Shown: piece after piece, positions 34,601 to 44,460 of the stretch
How the letters are laid out: every line of letters starts with the position of its first letter
Numbering within the stretch: the stretch's first letter is position 1
From: Puccinellia tenuiflora
Taxonomy: Eukaryota; Streptophyta; Magnoliopsida; Poales; Poaceae
Direction of reading: 5' to 3'
NCBI GenBank assembly: GCA_012064385.1
Contig: QRDG01000533.1
Coordinates: 3,046,737-3,110,736, forward strand
DNA: 64,000 nt
Notes under the pieces: generated by a model
Seen by the model: the letters and a program-made list of their open reading frames with translations, nothing else
What the model was told of the DNA's origin: nothing
The model's database searches: none
Position numbers and translations under genes: made by a program

Positions 34601-37600
34601 GTGGCTGTCCCTAGTGTCTGGGAACCTGTTAACGTTTCAACGGTTTCAAAAATTTCAAAAATTATGAACACGATACTAGAACAATACTACAATAATATAA
34701 GAAAATCCAACAGAGCAATTGCGAAAACATGATCAGTTTGCAAGCATTTATTTACTCTTCGCAGTCTCCGTTTTATGTTAATTACATCTACAAACTAATG
34801 TGGTCTTGGGCTTCATTACATGGCAGATTATGTGAGGGTGGTGAGTTGCTTGACCGCATATTAGCCAAGTAAGAATCATCAGGACCCTTGATCTTTTTTC
34901 TCAACTCTTACCTTGATCACCGAAATATCTCCTAACTTGTTTACTGGGCTAACATCGTGACTTTTCATGGTTCAATTAGGTGTAATTTGTTTTTAGCCCA
35001 TGTTTTTTATTTATTTCTAGTTGTGCTATTTGTTTTTTAGTATGAGCAAAGTATGCAACAATCATCTAAATGCTGAAGATTTCGCTTATGAAGGCTAGTA
35101 TTTTAGAATATCTGAGCTTACCGTTGAAATTTATTTCTTGCATTTTGATTCCTCTTTCCAGATTAGAGTTAACTGTAGGCTGCAATTTTCTATGGATATA
35201 TGTTATATTTTTACTGCTTCAAGTCGAAAATAAATGTTCTCCATGCGCACGTTTGAATTTATATCGATGTTTGCTTTAATATCATCAAGTAAAACGGTCA
35301 GATATACAATAAAAAATGTGCAGATATGTTTCTCAAGGAGAGGATGAATATAAGAAATCTACCAATTTGTAGAACAACAAAGTGTATAAGATAAGGTGTA
35401 AAATTAAATGTATGTTAATGTGTGTAAAGTAGTTTATACTTTCTGTGTATTATGTGTATTTTCCTCTTTATATTAGGGGTTTCCTCATATTTACAACACC
35501 TGTGTGTGCACATGTACTGGCCCTTAGCCTCATGGAAATATAAGTTGAATATTTCCTCATATAGTATCAGAGCACATGGTCTTTTTCTCCTCTCCACGAC
35601 ACATGCAACTTATGCTCTTCTCTGATCGACTTTGTCCCCCTTTCGGTTGACTTTCGATCGATTCGATCTGCTCCTCCTCCCACCTGATTCACTGGTTCTC
35701 CTCTCCTGTCTCAAGACAACATGAAATACTTCAGCTCTAGCCAGCATGAACACTAGACGAAACCCCTGCTGCTTCGGCTCTTTAGTGGTCCCTAATTCCA
35801 CACGAGCTGCCTAGCCGTCCTAATTTCAGGGCTGTGCCGCCCCTGCAGAGTCCTAGTTGAAACGCCTGGTGCCTATAGATATTTTGATCTTTCACGGCGA
35901 CAGCAGTAGCAGCATCTAGAACTTTTGACCCACAAGATGTGAAACCGTGAACCCTAATATCTTGGATTGGGTAGAGGTCAACCCCACGCCCAGCACTCCA
36001 GCAACAACTGAAATCCCCACGGATCAGCAAGCAAGAGCACAATCTTTGGTGTCCCATGACATGGGAACGTTTTCTGTATACTTCAATCTCAAATAAAATT
36101 CAACCTAAGGATACATGGCTGTAGCCTGCCATTTATATAGGCCTCAACATAAAAGATAAAAACAATAAAAAGACTCGGATTCCTTTTCCTATTCAATCTA
36201 GACAAAACGTAATTAATTAATAACTCGGACACTTCCATCCAACTGACTAGAATTTGATTGGTAACTTGAGGGAGCCAATCTGAATACAACTCGGAGCCCT
36301 GAAATTAGGCTTCACTTCTTCCGGCTTTGGCTCCAGTGATGATATTTTTGGTGCAACCATATCAACGGTCACAACAATTTTTGGTGTCAACTTGATCACC
36401 AGTAGCTAACACACCCCTGGCCACATCATCCCCTCCCACTTCAAAGGAAACCGTCCTCTTCCTGGTAGTTTTAGGGGCCTTTATCATGGGGCTCAGGACA
36501 TGCTTTCTTCCATTGTCCTACAAAAAAAATAAGTGTTAGACTTGCCCTCATGTGTGGTAGGATGATCGTATTGCCAAGGTCTTGCCAACAACAGGTGACA
36601 AGCATCCATAGGCAACACATCACAGATCAGTGTATCAGTATAGTCACCAACTGAAAAGTGAGACGCACCTTGTGAGTAACTTTTAGCTTGCCAGATTCAT
36701 AGAGCCACTCAATGTGGTGGTTGTGGATGCTTCCAAGAGGCAATGCTATCCATCAAATTTTTTGCTGACTGCGTTGGTATAGTTCCACTATCAATGATCA
36801 ACTTGCAATTGGACTCATTAGTTTGGCACTGGGTTTGAAAAATATTCCACCTCTGCCCTTTGTCTTCTATGCTATCTTCTTGCACACGTTGCACCATCAA
36901 ATTCTGGCATGAGGCAACAAAGTCAAAACCATCGACGTACACCCTATCAGGATCTTCAGATTTGGCATTAGAAGGATCTTCAATTTCCTCTTCATCACTA
37001 GCGTAGGGAGAGCCGTCGTTAGTGAGCAAGAATCTCGCATTAGGACAAAAACACTGCATATGTCCCCTGCCTCCACACTTGAAACGCTATGTAACTAGTC
37101 TGCGAAGTAGATTGTATGCTAGAATCAGCCTTCGACACCTTTGATTTTGGAGGCTCTTTATGTGTAAAATAATTCGAGCGATGTGATGACACCGGCTTGG
37201 AACTAGGTCTAACATCCTCACTTTGCGGAGCCTTGTGTTCAAAGTGGTAGGGACTTTGCGCTGCTTGATCTGTTACTCCACACGCTCAGCTTGGTGCGCA
37301 AGATCTTGTATGTTGTAGTAGATCACCATTTCAACTCGATCCTGCACCTCAACGTTCAAAGCATTAAGAAACGAGAATGGAATGTCCATTGACATTACCT
37401 AATTGCATGTGCCTGGGTTAAAATAGCTGTACTATTTCCTTTCTTCATGTCCAATTTGATCACATTATGCGTTGTGGTTGAACATCCATTGAGGTCTGCT
37501 CATTTCTAATTTTATAGCATACATGTTTATGATAGACATCGTGCCAATTGGTGTTTAAAAAACATCTTTATCATTCATGCGTGATAACCTATAAATTTTA

Positions 37601-40600
37601 AGAGATCTTGTCAGTGAATGATAGTGTAGTTTGGAATCCACATTTGTTTATCCACATGAGCTAGACCAGGTATCAGTTGTCAGATATCCTTCAAAGGATG
37701 TAATAAATACATGGCTCCTTTGTGTACTAAATGCCGAACACTGCAACTTACTGATCCCACATATTTTATACCCTTACAGGAAAGATAGCCGTTATAGTGA
37801 AAAAGATGCTGCAGTAGTTGTGCGACAGATGCTCAAGGTTGCAGCTGAGTGCCATTTGCATGGTTTGGTTCACCGTGATATGAAACCTGAGGTATACTCA
37901 AAAAGTGCGAGATGGAACTGGTCTGTCAAGATTAAGAGATCTTATGAAGTAATGCATTATTTTGTGTTGCCAGAACTTCCTCTTCAAGTCATCAAAGGAG
38001 GGTTCACCCCTTAAGGCTACAGATTTTGGCCTTTCAGACTTTATAAGACCAGGTGCTTGTATATAGTGTAACAACTTGTTTCATAGTATTTCCTGCTTGA
38101 CTTACTTCCTGTGCATATTAATCATAGAAATTGTTCCCAAGGTGGCATTTCGATTTACTTTTCTGGACCCACAGGGAAGCAATTTCGTGATATTGTCGGA
38201 AGTGCCTACTATGTAGCGCCAGAAGTTCTCAAGCGCAAGTCAGGGCCAGAATCTGATGTTTGGAGTATTGGTGTTATAACATATATTCTGTTGTGTGGAA
38301 GGAGGCCTTTTTGGGATAAAACTGAAGATGGAATCTTTAAAGAGGTCACTTTACGTAAACTATTACAGTCCTAGAACTATGTCGTAAAAATATTTCATTT
38401 ACTTTACTTGTCTTATGTTTATTATATTTTATTCTTCTTCAATGTTGCTCTATAATCTCTAATTCATTTTACTTTCTAATTTTACCGTACCACATCTTAA
38501 AATGTTTCTGTACCATTTGGGAATTTTCAGTTCTAGACAACTATTATCTTCCCTTAATTGTGCACAAGCAAAGCACGATCTATGTCATGGTGTGACCAAT
38601 CTGAAAAAATATCGTAAGATGTAATTAAAAACTTTGTGTGGGGGTCATAACTTACTAGTTTGACATCTGCAGCTTTACACAAAGTATATATACTTGATAA
38701 ACTAGACTGCCAGACTGCCAGTCATTATCATGTTAATTCAAGTTCTAGCTTTGTCCTATGTCAAACTTCTCTACATTTGACCAAGTCTATAAAAAAATGT
38801 GCTAGTATCTACAACATCAGATATATATAGTACGGAAATATATTTTATGATAAATCTTATGAAGCTAATTTGGTCTTGCAGATGTTGATATATTTTTATA
38901 TGGACTTGGTCAAACATAGAAAAGTTTGACTTAGGACAAAACTGGAACTTCAATTAATTTGTATGAGGGAGTATACCTTTCGAATGGTATTCTTAAAATA
39001 ATCTGTACTACGTGAAACTATGAAATCGACTCAAATTTGGAGCAAACAATATTTGAAGGAACAATTTCTTTGCATGTTTGTGAAGTAGGGTGTAGAAATA
39101 TAAAGCCTGAATCCTATTTTCTCCCGAATCTGTGCTACTGAAAGAAACAAATGAAAGTTGCATTACATGATGATGATTACAGAAGTCAACAATCCCTGGA
39201 AGAGGCTCTTAATGTCTACAAATGCTAAGCACGAATGGTCTAGGTGGAAGCACAGTAGCTGTGCTTGTAGATAAATCATGAATAATATTCTAGTAAATTG
39301 TTGGCTGCTAATAGTTATAGTTAGTCTGAAAGATCGGTAACTTTTCTTTTACAGGTATTGAAAAACAAGCCAGACTTTCTTCGGAAGCCTTGGGCAAATA
39401 TTACTCCAAGTGCTAAAGATTTCGTGCAAAAATTACTAGTTAAGGATCCCCGTGCAAGACTAACTGCCGCTCAGGCGTTGTGTACGTAACTATTTATTAA
39501 TGTCGAATATCTGAATATTAAGTTTTCTAATATGCGGAGCACCTAATCAGACCTGTTAATTGAATTCAATCATGTGAACTCTTTATTGCTTGATAACTCT
39601 GGGTGGATCATGTTTAAGAGAACATACAAATAATCGCCCTTAGATTAAAAAGTAATGTAGGAGGGATCACAGGTCAGGATTGCATGAAAAATGGTTTCGG
39701 TAGATGCTTACTCTGCTGTTAATTAATTCCTTTGTTTCTTAGCTTGTGTGAGTGATCGAACTTTGTTATTTAACAATATCATATCGTGCAGTCAGCTAGA
39801 ATGCATTCCAGTGATACGGGATTCACTAATCCACTTTGGAACCCAGGTGCATATGCACCCGGTATGTAAAAAGCAAAGTTCGAAATGTCGAAACATTCTG
39901 AAATAAAATTTCGCGGATACAACTTCACATTTTCTGTGTTCACAAAGTCATTTCGTGAAGTTTTGACAGACCTGTGTAAAAAAGACAAAAAGATGTCTCG
40001 TGAAAAGGCTTATTTTAGCGCTATGTTTTGTCTTTTTACATACACCACAAAAAGTCGTTTTTTTACAAACGACTTCGTGAGCATATATGATGTCAAGATC
40101 TATGAGCGCACATTGTTTAACATTTGGAGACATGTCTAAAATAGTTTTTAAATCCTGGGTGCATTTGCGCCCGGGAGCCAAAATGCCATCCCCCTATTGT
40201 GTTTGCTTTTGATATATTTGTCTGTTTGTCTATTTCTTATATAGTGACACTGGTTTATAAAATAGCATGATGATATATTTTTCATTTGCAAGCATCCTTT
40301 ATTGTTTATCATGATCGGATATGATTGGATATGGTCGCTGCAGGGACCAACATCAGCTGAGCCTTGTTATGCATAATATTAATATTTTATTTATTTACTG
40401 TTCCAATGTTCTTTTTCCAGCACATGAATGGGTGAGAGAAGGAGGAGAGGCATCTGAAATACCTCTGGACATATCAGTATTGCATAACATGAGACAGTTT
40501 GTTAAATACAGTCGTTTCAAACAATTTGCTTTAAGGGTAAGCTGGTATGGCAGGGTAGTTTGAGATATTGCGCATTACTCTGGAAGATGCGACAAAGGCA

Positions 40601-43332
40601 ACTCAAATGACTTCTTACAACTTTGTAGGCATTAGCATCTACACTAAATTCGGAAGAACTGTCTGATCTTCGTGACCAGTTCAATGCCATTGATATTGAC
40701 AAGAGTGGAACGATTAGCCTGGAAGAACTGAAGCAGGTAGATATTGTTGGAACTTGTTGTTGTATTACTTTATATTTTGTTTTACTAATACGAAACACTT
40801 GTGTCCTTAAAATGAGTTCCTTGAATTGTACCTTATGCTTTAAGAAATAAGTAGGAAATAAAATTTGTTGTGGGTCTGCAAGTGGTATTCACTAATCAAT
40901 ATGCTCAAGGTTGTATTGGTGAAACTATTATTATTATTTACTTTTGTCGTTACCAATTGCAGTTGATGAATAACTGAAGTAGGTACTCTTATTGTTGGCA
41001 TTCATTCCTCTTGCTGTGTAACTTCTTTGTTTTGGATTTTTGCCGTTCGTAAATGGATGGGTCTGGATAGGCATATGAGTATGCTGTAGAAATAATTATG
41101 ATATTTTGAAAATATTGTTCATGACAAATCTATGCTATTATTTTTTTCCGCTCAAACTATTTTTTTATTTCCAATCAGAGTTGGATGTTCGACTAAATGT
41201 TTCTAAATCATAATCTAGCTCTCAATGGAGGTAGCAACATTCAACATTCAATCCATTTATGCTTGATGCTTGAATATCAAAGTAATTAATGATATGTTGT
41301 ATAAACACTGTGCTTGTGATAGTAATGGACAATTTATTGTTATAACTCGTATCACTGTTAACTTGTCAATGACGATATGCAAGAAAATATTATTTGCGTC
41401 ATTGGTAACTCTTGTAAATGAAAAAACTATGAGAAAACTCTTCTGTTGCTGAAGAATGGCATCTCAATGGTTGATGTTCACAGTCAATGTACTGAGTTAT
41501 TTTGATTGTAAACAATCTAATTAACTCTTGTATTGATTCGTAAATTAACTCGGAACTTTGTTATTAATTTATAAAGATTAATTTTCTATTTCTTCACAGC
41601 AATTGCCAAGCCCTTGGTCTTCTTCTGAAAACAAAGAAATGAATTCCTTGCACATCTTCTGTACATACCAAATTTTACTGGATAGTTCCTGTTTTTCTGT
41701 TAGAACCAATTTGTTCTACGTCATATATTTGTACTAAGATTGATGTTTTAGCAACATTTGTAATGTGCAGGCTCTTGCGAAGGATGTTCCATGGAGATTA
41801 AAGGGTCCTCGCGTTCTGGATATTGTTGAGGCGGTATGTTGCCACTCTTTACCATAGTACCACTATTTTATGTGTCTTAATTTCACATGTTTTTGTGAGC
41901 ATAAATTTTCCATAGAAGTCTTTAAAATGAATTTAAAATATGTGATTTTTGTTTATTTTTAAAAAATCATTATCTAATGATTCTCAAATAATTCAATGTC
42001 TAATCCTTTCCAGTAGGGTAGAAGGACAGCTACAGTATAGAATAACATAACAACAAGGTTTTTATCTTCTTGGTTTTGGTTAATTCTGCGTTTATGCTGT
42101 GCTGGTACAACATGGCAAACTCTTCTATTTTTAATATCCCCCATTTGGATGGGGGCCTATGTATCTAGGAACTCAGTTGGGCTTTCATCGTCTCTTTGCG
42201 TGAATAGTCTAACTGAGTTATTATATTTGTAGTTTCAAGCTTTTGTACAAGTCTCAGCATAGGACCAATGCCAATGAGGGTGAAAAGTCTAAGCAGGCTA
42301 AGTCATTTTTATTTATCGCCAATGAGGGTAAAAACTTGGCTCAGTAACCTTAAGCTTCTTGTCTGTTCGGTTGCCCTAATTTCTTTGGATGAGACCATGA
42401 CTCTTTTGATGCTTGCTTGGGTTGGTTTTTTACCATAGCTACTCCACTCAAGGTTTTGTAGTATCTACATTTCCTCCATCAGAGTCCTAAAAGGATAAGG
42501 CTCATACTCTCCACATCCTAATAGGATTGGAGTAAGGGGAAAACCCCCAGCAACAAGAAAATTTAGCAACTAAAAATCTATCGAGGATTGGAAGCAGGCA
42601 AGCAGCATTCGTGGTACATGGTGAGTGGTCGAGCCTGTTGCCAGTACGGCAGTACCCATCACCACGTTTGCGTTCAACTGAAAGGCAGCATACTGCGGGT
42701 TTGCATTTTATTGTACCCATGCAGCAATGACCTCCTAGATACAATCAAGCACGAACGGAAGAAAAATCATACAGATAATCAATGCACTTCTACTTGCAGA
42801 ACTTTAGATTCTATAAAAATTAACACCACATCAACATTATACATTTACTTCTTTTGAGGTAATTTTACATTTATTCTTAAGCAGATCGACAGTAACACAG
42901 ATGGATTAGTTGATTTCGAAGAGTTTGTTGCTGCCACACTACATGTGCATCAGCTGGTGGAACATGATACTGAGAAGTGGAAGTCACTGTCTCAGGCTGC
43001 ATTTGATAAATTCGATGTTGACGGTGATGGCTATATCACATCTGATGAACTAAGAATGGTATACTTCTACCGCGAATTGCCCAACTTCATTGTCCGTTTT
43101 ACTTTTCTAGATTGCATTATACAAGTTCCCAATTATTTAAGAAGTTCAAGATTCTCATTGACATATTGCTTCTTTTCTACAGAATACAGGACTGAAGGGT
43201 TCTATTGACCCACTCCTGGAGGAGGCAGACATTGACAAAGATGGCAAAATAAGCCTTGATGAATTTCGTAGGCTCTTGAAAACTGCAAGCATGAGTTCGC
43301 GCAACACAACTCTACTGAGCGTATCCAAGTAA
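25674..43332 (+). CDS. Calcium-dependent protein kinase, group IV CDPK (OsCPK4/OsCPK18-like), 513 aa
   Basis: A Ca2+-activated Ser/Thr kinase of signalling. Exons: 25674-25943, 27299-27429, 34827-34868, 37780-37891, 37974-38052, 38175-38344, 39355-39481, 40421-40536, 40629-40736, 41771-41833, 42885-43058, 43183-43332. They sum to 1542 bp with consistent phases and GT-AG borders. The N-terminus MGLC suits myristoylation (Gly2) and palmitoylation (Cys4), so membrane association is likely. Kinase features: GHGQFGYTF (62-70), Lys84, HRDMKPEN (Asp181), DFG (Asp202), APEVL. A junction/autoinhibitory segment follows, then four canonical EF-hand loops at about 371-382, 408-419, 450-461 and 480-491. 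The length equals that of the rice relatives as I recall them. I see no stop or lost residue. Expression is uncertain because transposons have replaced the promoter and enlarged introns 2 and 3. Confidence 0.95.
26820..26914. repeat. 95-bp hairpin MITE in CDPK intron 1
   Basis: Ends GTTCTAAAA and TTTTAGAAC are perfect inverted repeats that continue imperfectly (GCAACCCCC against GGGGGGCTTGC). No clear target duplication, so the class is open. Confidence 0.6.
27070..27235. repeat. Palindrome-rich GACT repeat in CDPK intron 1
   Basis: Many overlapping CGACT and AGTCG motifs make this about 165-bp stretch strongly foldable. Probably a degraded MITE; ends not defined. Confidence 0.4.
27570..27720. 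repeat. Degraded MITE in CDPK intron 2
   Basis: Inverted elements built on CCTAAGG and CCTAAG..GCGCCTAAAG with outer TTATTAAG/TTAAAAAA ends suggest a MITE of the TTTTTAAGGCG type common in Triticeae. Borders are approximate. Confidence 0.4.
27970..28973 (-). repeat. 3' LTR (left in the window), 1004 bp
   Basis: It contains a block at 28420-28690 of repeated GGCCGGCCTGGGCCGGC-type motifs that is over 75% G+C, and open frames in it are repeat artefacts. It holds 22 bp more of this repeat than its partner LTR. Confidence 0.93.
28974..28987 (-). other. Polypurine tract
   Basis: GAAGGAGGGGGAGA on the minus strand lies directly against the 3' LTR, as needed for plus-strand priming. Confidence 0.9.
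29123..31966 (-). CDS. 947-aa protein of the non-autonomous LTR element, function unknown
   Basis: A single uninterrupted frame fills the interior of the element. The N-terminus (1-130) is acidic, rich in Asp, Met and Tyr, and has repeats of SMDDIMSDNDYGAP type. Residues about 130-260 are Arg/Ser/His-rich. A coiled-coil candidate follows (KLKADLDKLKTKLDADFEIE and onward). Then come three copies of a VEHG.(F/S)PS.KE motif. The C-terminal half is rich in Cys, Phe and His, with spaced repeats of KLNN(C/F)SF..(L/F)(V/A)C type. I see no CCHC knuckle, protease or polymerase. It could be a divergent gag or a packaging-related protein; I do not recognise it. The open frame in a young element suggests it is under selection or only recently copied. 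Confidence 0.75.
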   Translation of the reverse strand: MTMSSESGASYGGHDDENMMSDNDFGAPSMDDIMSDNDYGAPSMDDMVDPDIDDTPTSMDYMAEHHHYYDYDAATVHDMECYTDFEPSSITTMVDHYFDYNSNEVVEPYIDYGSSRHVKDLPRGSTHLVDDDSDDEYPPRRSSRPRTQERHRHQAPTSSRRRSSRHLRLEDKETRPPPRRQATSPSRRRPTQSSYAHESSSRNSKDLHRRTSTHDHHRRHYEDSSYSRPRHHASTSTYKMVASTHHRESPPRATTKRASKSKSHSEKDRDMLLKLKADLDKLKTKLDADFEIEQAELKTIREDFIAGLAKFFKPSHDSSPSLLSTPLQDGDHEDGEKTVEHGISPSTKEASIEDATTCGGEPSEEAEHGMFPSAKESCDDAHTTAFTFGGEKFEEVEHGSFPSTKAANGVETTEPIPMCLNDEMVPIPCEHESHLAHLSESASELSASTICEIECFHFEGMSDTHLELGEVVDRSSEDISISNNLPSTSSVFSHIVLGPMDDETPSLDMMVPLMEKMYMEDEDDATPCLHEDVQVGYMDAATSTTTPTSLERDYKGTHMGVDDAMIPLVDMMTCDCLHDVDVSFDVTYASFIFPCDTLFQINVDHAELSICDDLSIYMPCYETFEFSPIVASKKLNNFSFQCLVCNNVDMMSYENAPIAFSKFGDSSFCHVENLPFLLHIDHSHMSYIPFDIGVFGDVQMDRCVIMDDAFMHHAHNFFLWNFVCNGSCFIMSTSTEHELTKRALESIYHEGCGSDQPLFPFPCFASNKLNNCSFLWFACKHVSALVFLCDIHAPLIFHVDDLCVAANLMSNFSFLMFVGHHNDILSMSCHETLGCYLLGVATKLMNTCSSRCFVCTHDGDDKSLSHLVWFTNLSFRRFQCNEHHMVQNEIAFLAFSNFLGDFVFPNFEDVWTSCLHIDLAFVFHSIYLCCANGVMNKFGHVINDVLL
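32930..33030. repeat. GGCCGG repeat in the leader of the LTR element
   Basis: Two further GGCCTAGGCCGGGCTGGAGG units outside the LTR match the GC block inside the LTRs, so the motif has spread to the untranslated leader. Confidence 0.7.
33318..33329 (-). other. Primer binding site, initiator tRNA-Met type
   Basis: TGGTATCAGAGC on the minus strand, two bases after the 5' LTR end. This is the standard plant retrotransposon PBS. Confidence 0.93.
33332..34313 (-). repeat. 5' LTR (right in the window), 982 bp
   Basis: It is nearly identical to the left LTR and is followed on the minus strand by the primer binding site. It has lost one 22-bp step of the GGCCGG repeat and differs by a two-base change near 33938 (GGCCAT for GGCCGG) and three other single substitutions. 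Confidence 0.93.
34545..34600. repeat. Short inverted repeat in CDPK intron 2
   Basis: ACCCAGGGTGCA and TGCACCCCTGGGT face each other across about 20 bp. It resembles the ends of the MITE at 39838-40179 and may be a shortened relative. Confidence 0.4.
34827..34868 (+). other. CDPK exon 3, a 42-bp exon between transposon-filled introns
   Basis: This exon encodes LCEGGELLDRILAK and joins phase 2 to phase 2. It is flanked by introns of 7.4 kb and 2.9 kb, both holding retroelement sequence. Skipping it would keep the frame (14 codons) but delete part of the kinase hinge region. Confidence 0.9.
35340..35590 (+). repeat. Possible Copia-type LTR end with PBS-like motif, CDPK intron 3
   Basis: The sequence TAGTATCAGAGC near 35557 resembles a tRNA-Met primer site, and the T-rich stretch before it looks like a Copia LTR end. 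No partner LTR is found. Weak call. Confidence 0.35.
35800..37400 (-). pseudogene. Gypsy gag-protease fragment in CDPK intron 3
   Basis: On the minus strand, degraded gag (HFEHKAPQSEDVRPSSK, about 37130-37260) leads to a zinc-knuckle remnant (KCGGRGHMQCFCPN) and a retropepsin-like region with KLIIDSG (about 36790), HIEWLYESGKLKVTH and DVLPMDACHLLLARPWQYD (36560-36700). Frames shift repeatedly. No reverse transcriptase follows. Beyond 36400 the sequence changes to an LTR-like part with a TATA motif (CCTATATAAATGG, minus, near 36135). The order gag-protease and the motifs are those of Ty3/Gypsy elements. It is an old, internally deleted copy, antisense to the CDPK gene. Confidence 0.75.
38733..38973. 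repeat. Stowaway-type MITE in CDPK intron 6
   Basis: The halves TTAATTCAAGTTCTAGCTTT (left) and, on the minus strand from the right, TTAATTGAAGTTCCAGTTTT are inverted and continue into TGTCAAACTT(C/T)TCTA. The right end reads GAGGGAGTA, the Stowaway terminus; the matching left terminus has been lost. Confidence 0.7.
39838..40179. repeat. 342-bp MITE in CDPK intron 7
   Basis: The ends GGAACCCAGGTGCATATGCA and, on the minus strand, GGCTCCCGGGCGCAAATGCA form imperfect inverted repeats of about 35 bp. No coding capacity. Target duplication not clear. Confidence 0.6.
41834..42884. other. CDPK intron 10, no recognised element
   Basis: About 1 kb of AT-rich intron between exons 10 and 11. I see nothing classifiable in it. 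Confidence 0.6.
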
Positions 43333-43860
43333 TAGTTTCCGTAGTCTACATAACAACAAAGCCGAGTCAGCAGTGAGATTTTCGTTGGCTCGTGTAATTC
43401 AAGTGTTGCCAGAAAGGCTTCGTGATGTAAATTGGTAAACATTGTGTCATGTTCTGAATACCCTAGGCTAGGGTTTTCTGAATTTGGGCTGATTTGACGG
43501 AGATTTGTTCCAATACTAGGAACTCAAGCTACATGATAATCTACAAGTAGTCCTAGACTTGTCCCATCACAGTTTCGTGGTATCAGACAAAATGAACAGC
43601 ACAGTTGTCTCTCCCAGCATTGATACAAATGCATGGTCAATGGTTTATCGATGGCAAACACTTCTTGTAGACAGTGGACAGTGCGTGCGGATGTGTTTGG
43701 TTGTTGGTTGCTCGCAGGTATTTGACTCATCTCTGCTACATGGCCCGTGGAAGCCTACGTTGCCAGATGCAGACTCTAGTCCCAGCTGCCGCTGTTCTAT
43801 TGGTTGCGTTTCTGGTTATCAGCTAGCCCATATCAATGCTAAACGTTTGGTTATCTAAAG
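43333..43860 (+). other. CDPK 3' untranslated region and flank
   Basis: Sequence after the stop codon. No clear polyadenylation signal was fixed; transcript end unknown. Confidence 0.45.
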
Positions 43861-43964
43861 AATACATCCTTGCTTGAAACATGGAGCTTCTCAGAGCTCA
43901 GGCAATGCTGGCCGTCCTTTAGACATTTGATGAGATCCTGTCCGTTGATTTGCTTTCACCGTGT

Positions 43965-44460
43965 CATATAAAAGCTGCGCCGCCGCGGTCGAAAACCCTA
44001 GCCTCCCCCCCGCGTCTCTCTTCTCCTCCAATCCCGTCGCCTCTCTCACGCACACTTTCTACTCCTCCATCTCGCAACCTCGCGCCGCTACGGTGCGTGC
44101 GCTCTCCCACATCAAGCAGCGCAGCTGGCCACTCGCACCGGCGTTGCACACCATGCTCTTGGAGGAGCGGCTTGTGGGGCGCCTCCACGAGCAGCCCCTG
44201 GAGAAGCGGGGACGATAGGGAGCGCGTGGCCTCGCAAGGCTATATACGACGCGCCTCCTCGCGTCTGAACCCTAGACCAGATATTTCTCGATCTAGGGTT
44301 TGCGAGCAGTCCCGCCGTCCCCGATTGGCTGTCGTCTCCGCCGCTTCTCCGCCGCTTCCACCGCCGATTCGGAGCCCGCGAGCTCCGTCGCTGCGACTGC
44401 CGTGCCGCTCCCCGACCGTAGTCACGATGGGGTCGCTGGGATCCGTCGTTGGTTGAGGTA
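43965..44460 (+). promoter_or_regulatory. TATA box and telo-box leader of an unidentified transcript
   Basis: CATATAAAAGC at about 43968 is followed some 20 bp later by AAAACCCTAG, a telo-box-type motif frequent in plant housekeeping leaders, and then by a pyrimidine-rich GC stretch. Possible donors GTAGGCT and GTATGCC follow. Downstream (44500-46600) I find no exon with a recognisable product, so this may be a non-coding RNA, a snoRNA host or a decayed gene. Confidence 0.35.
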
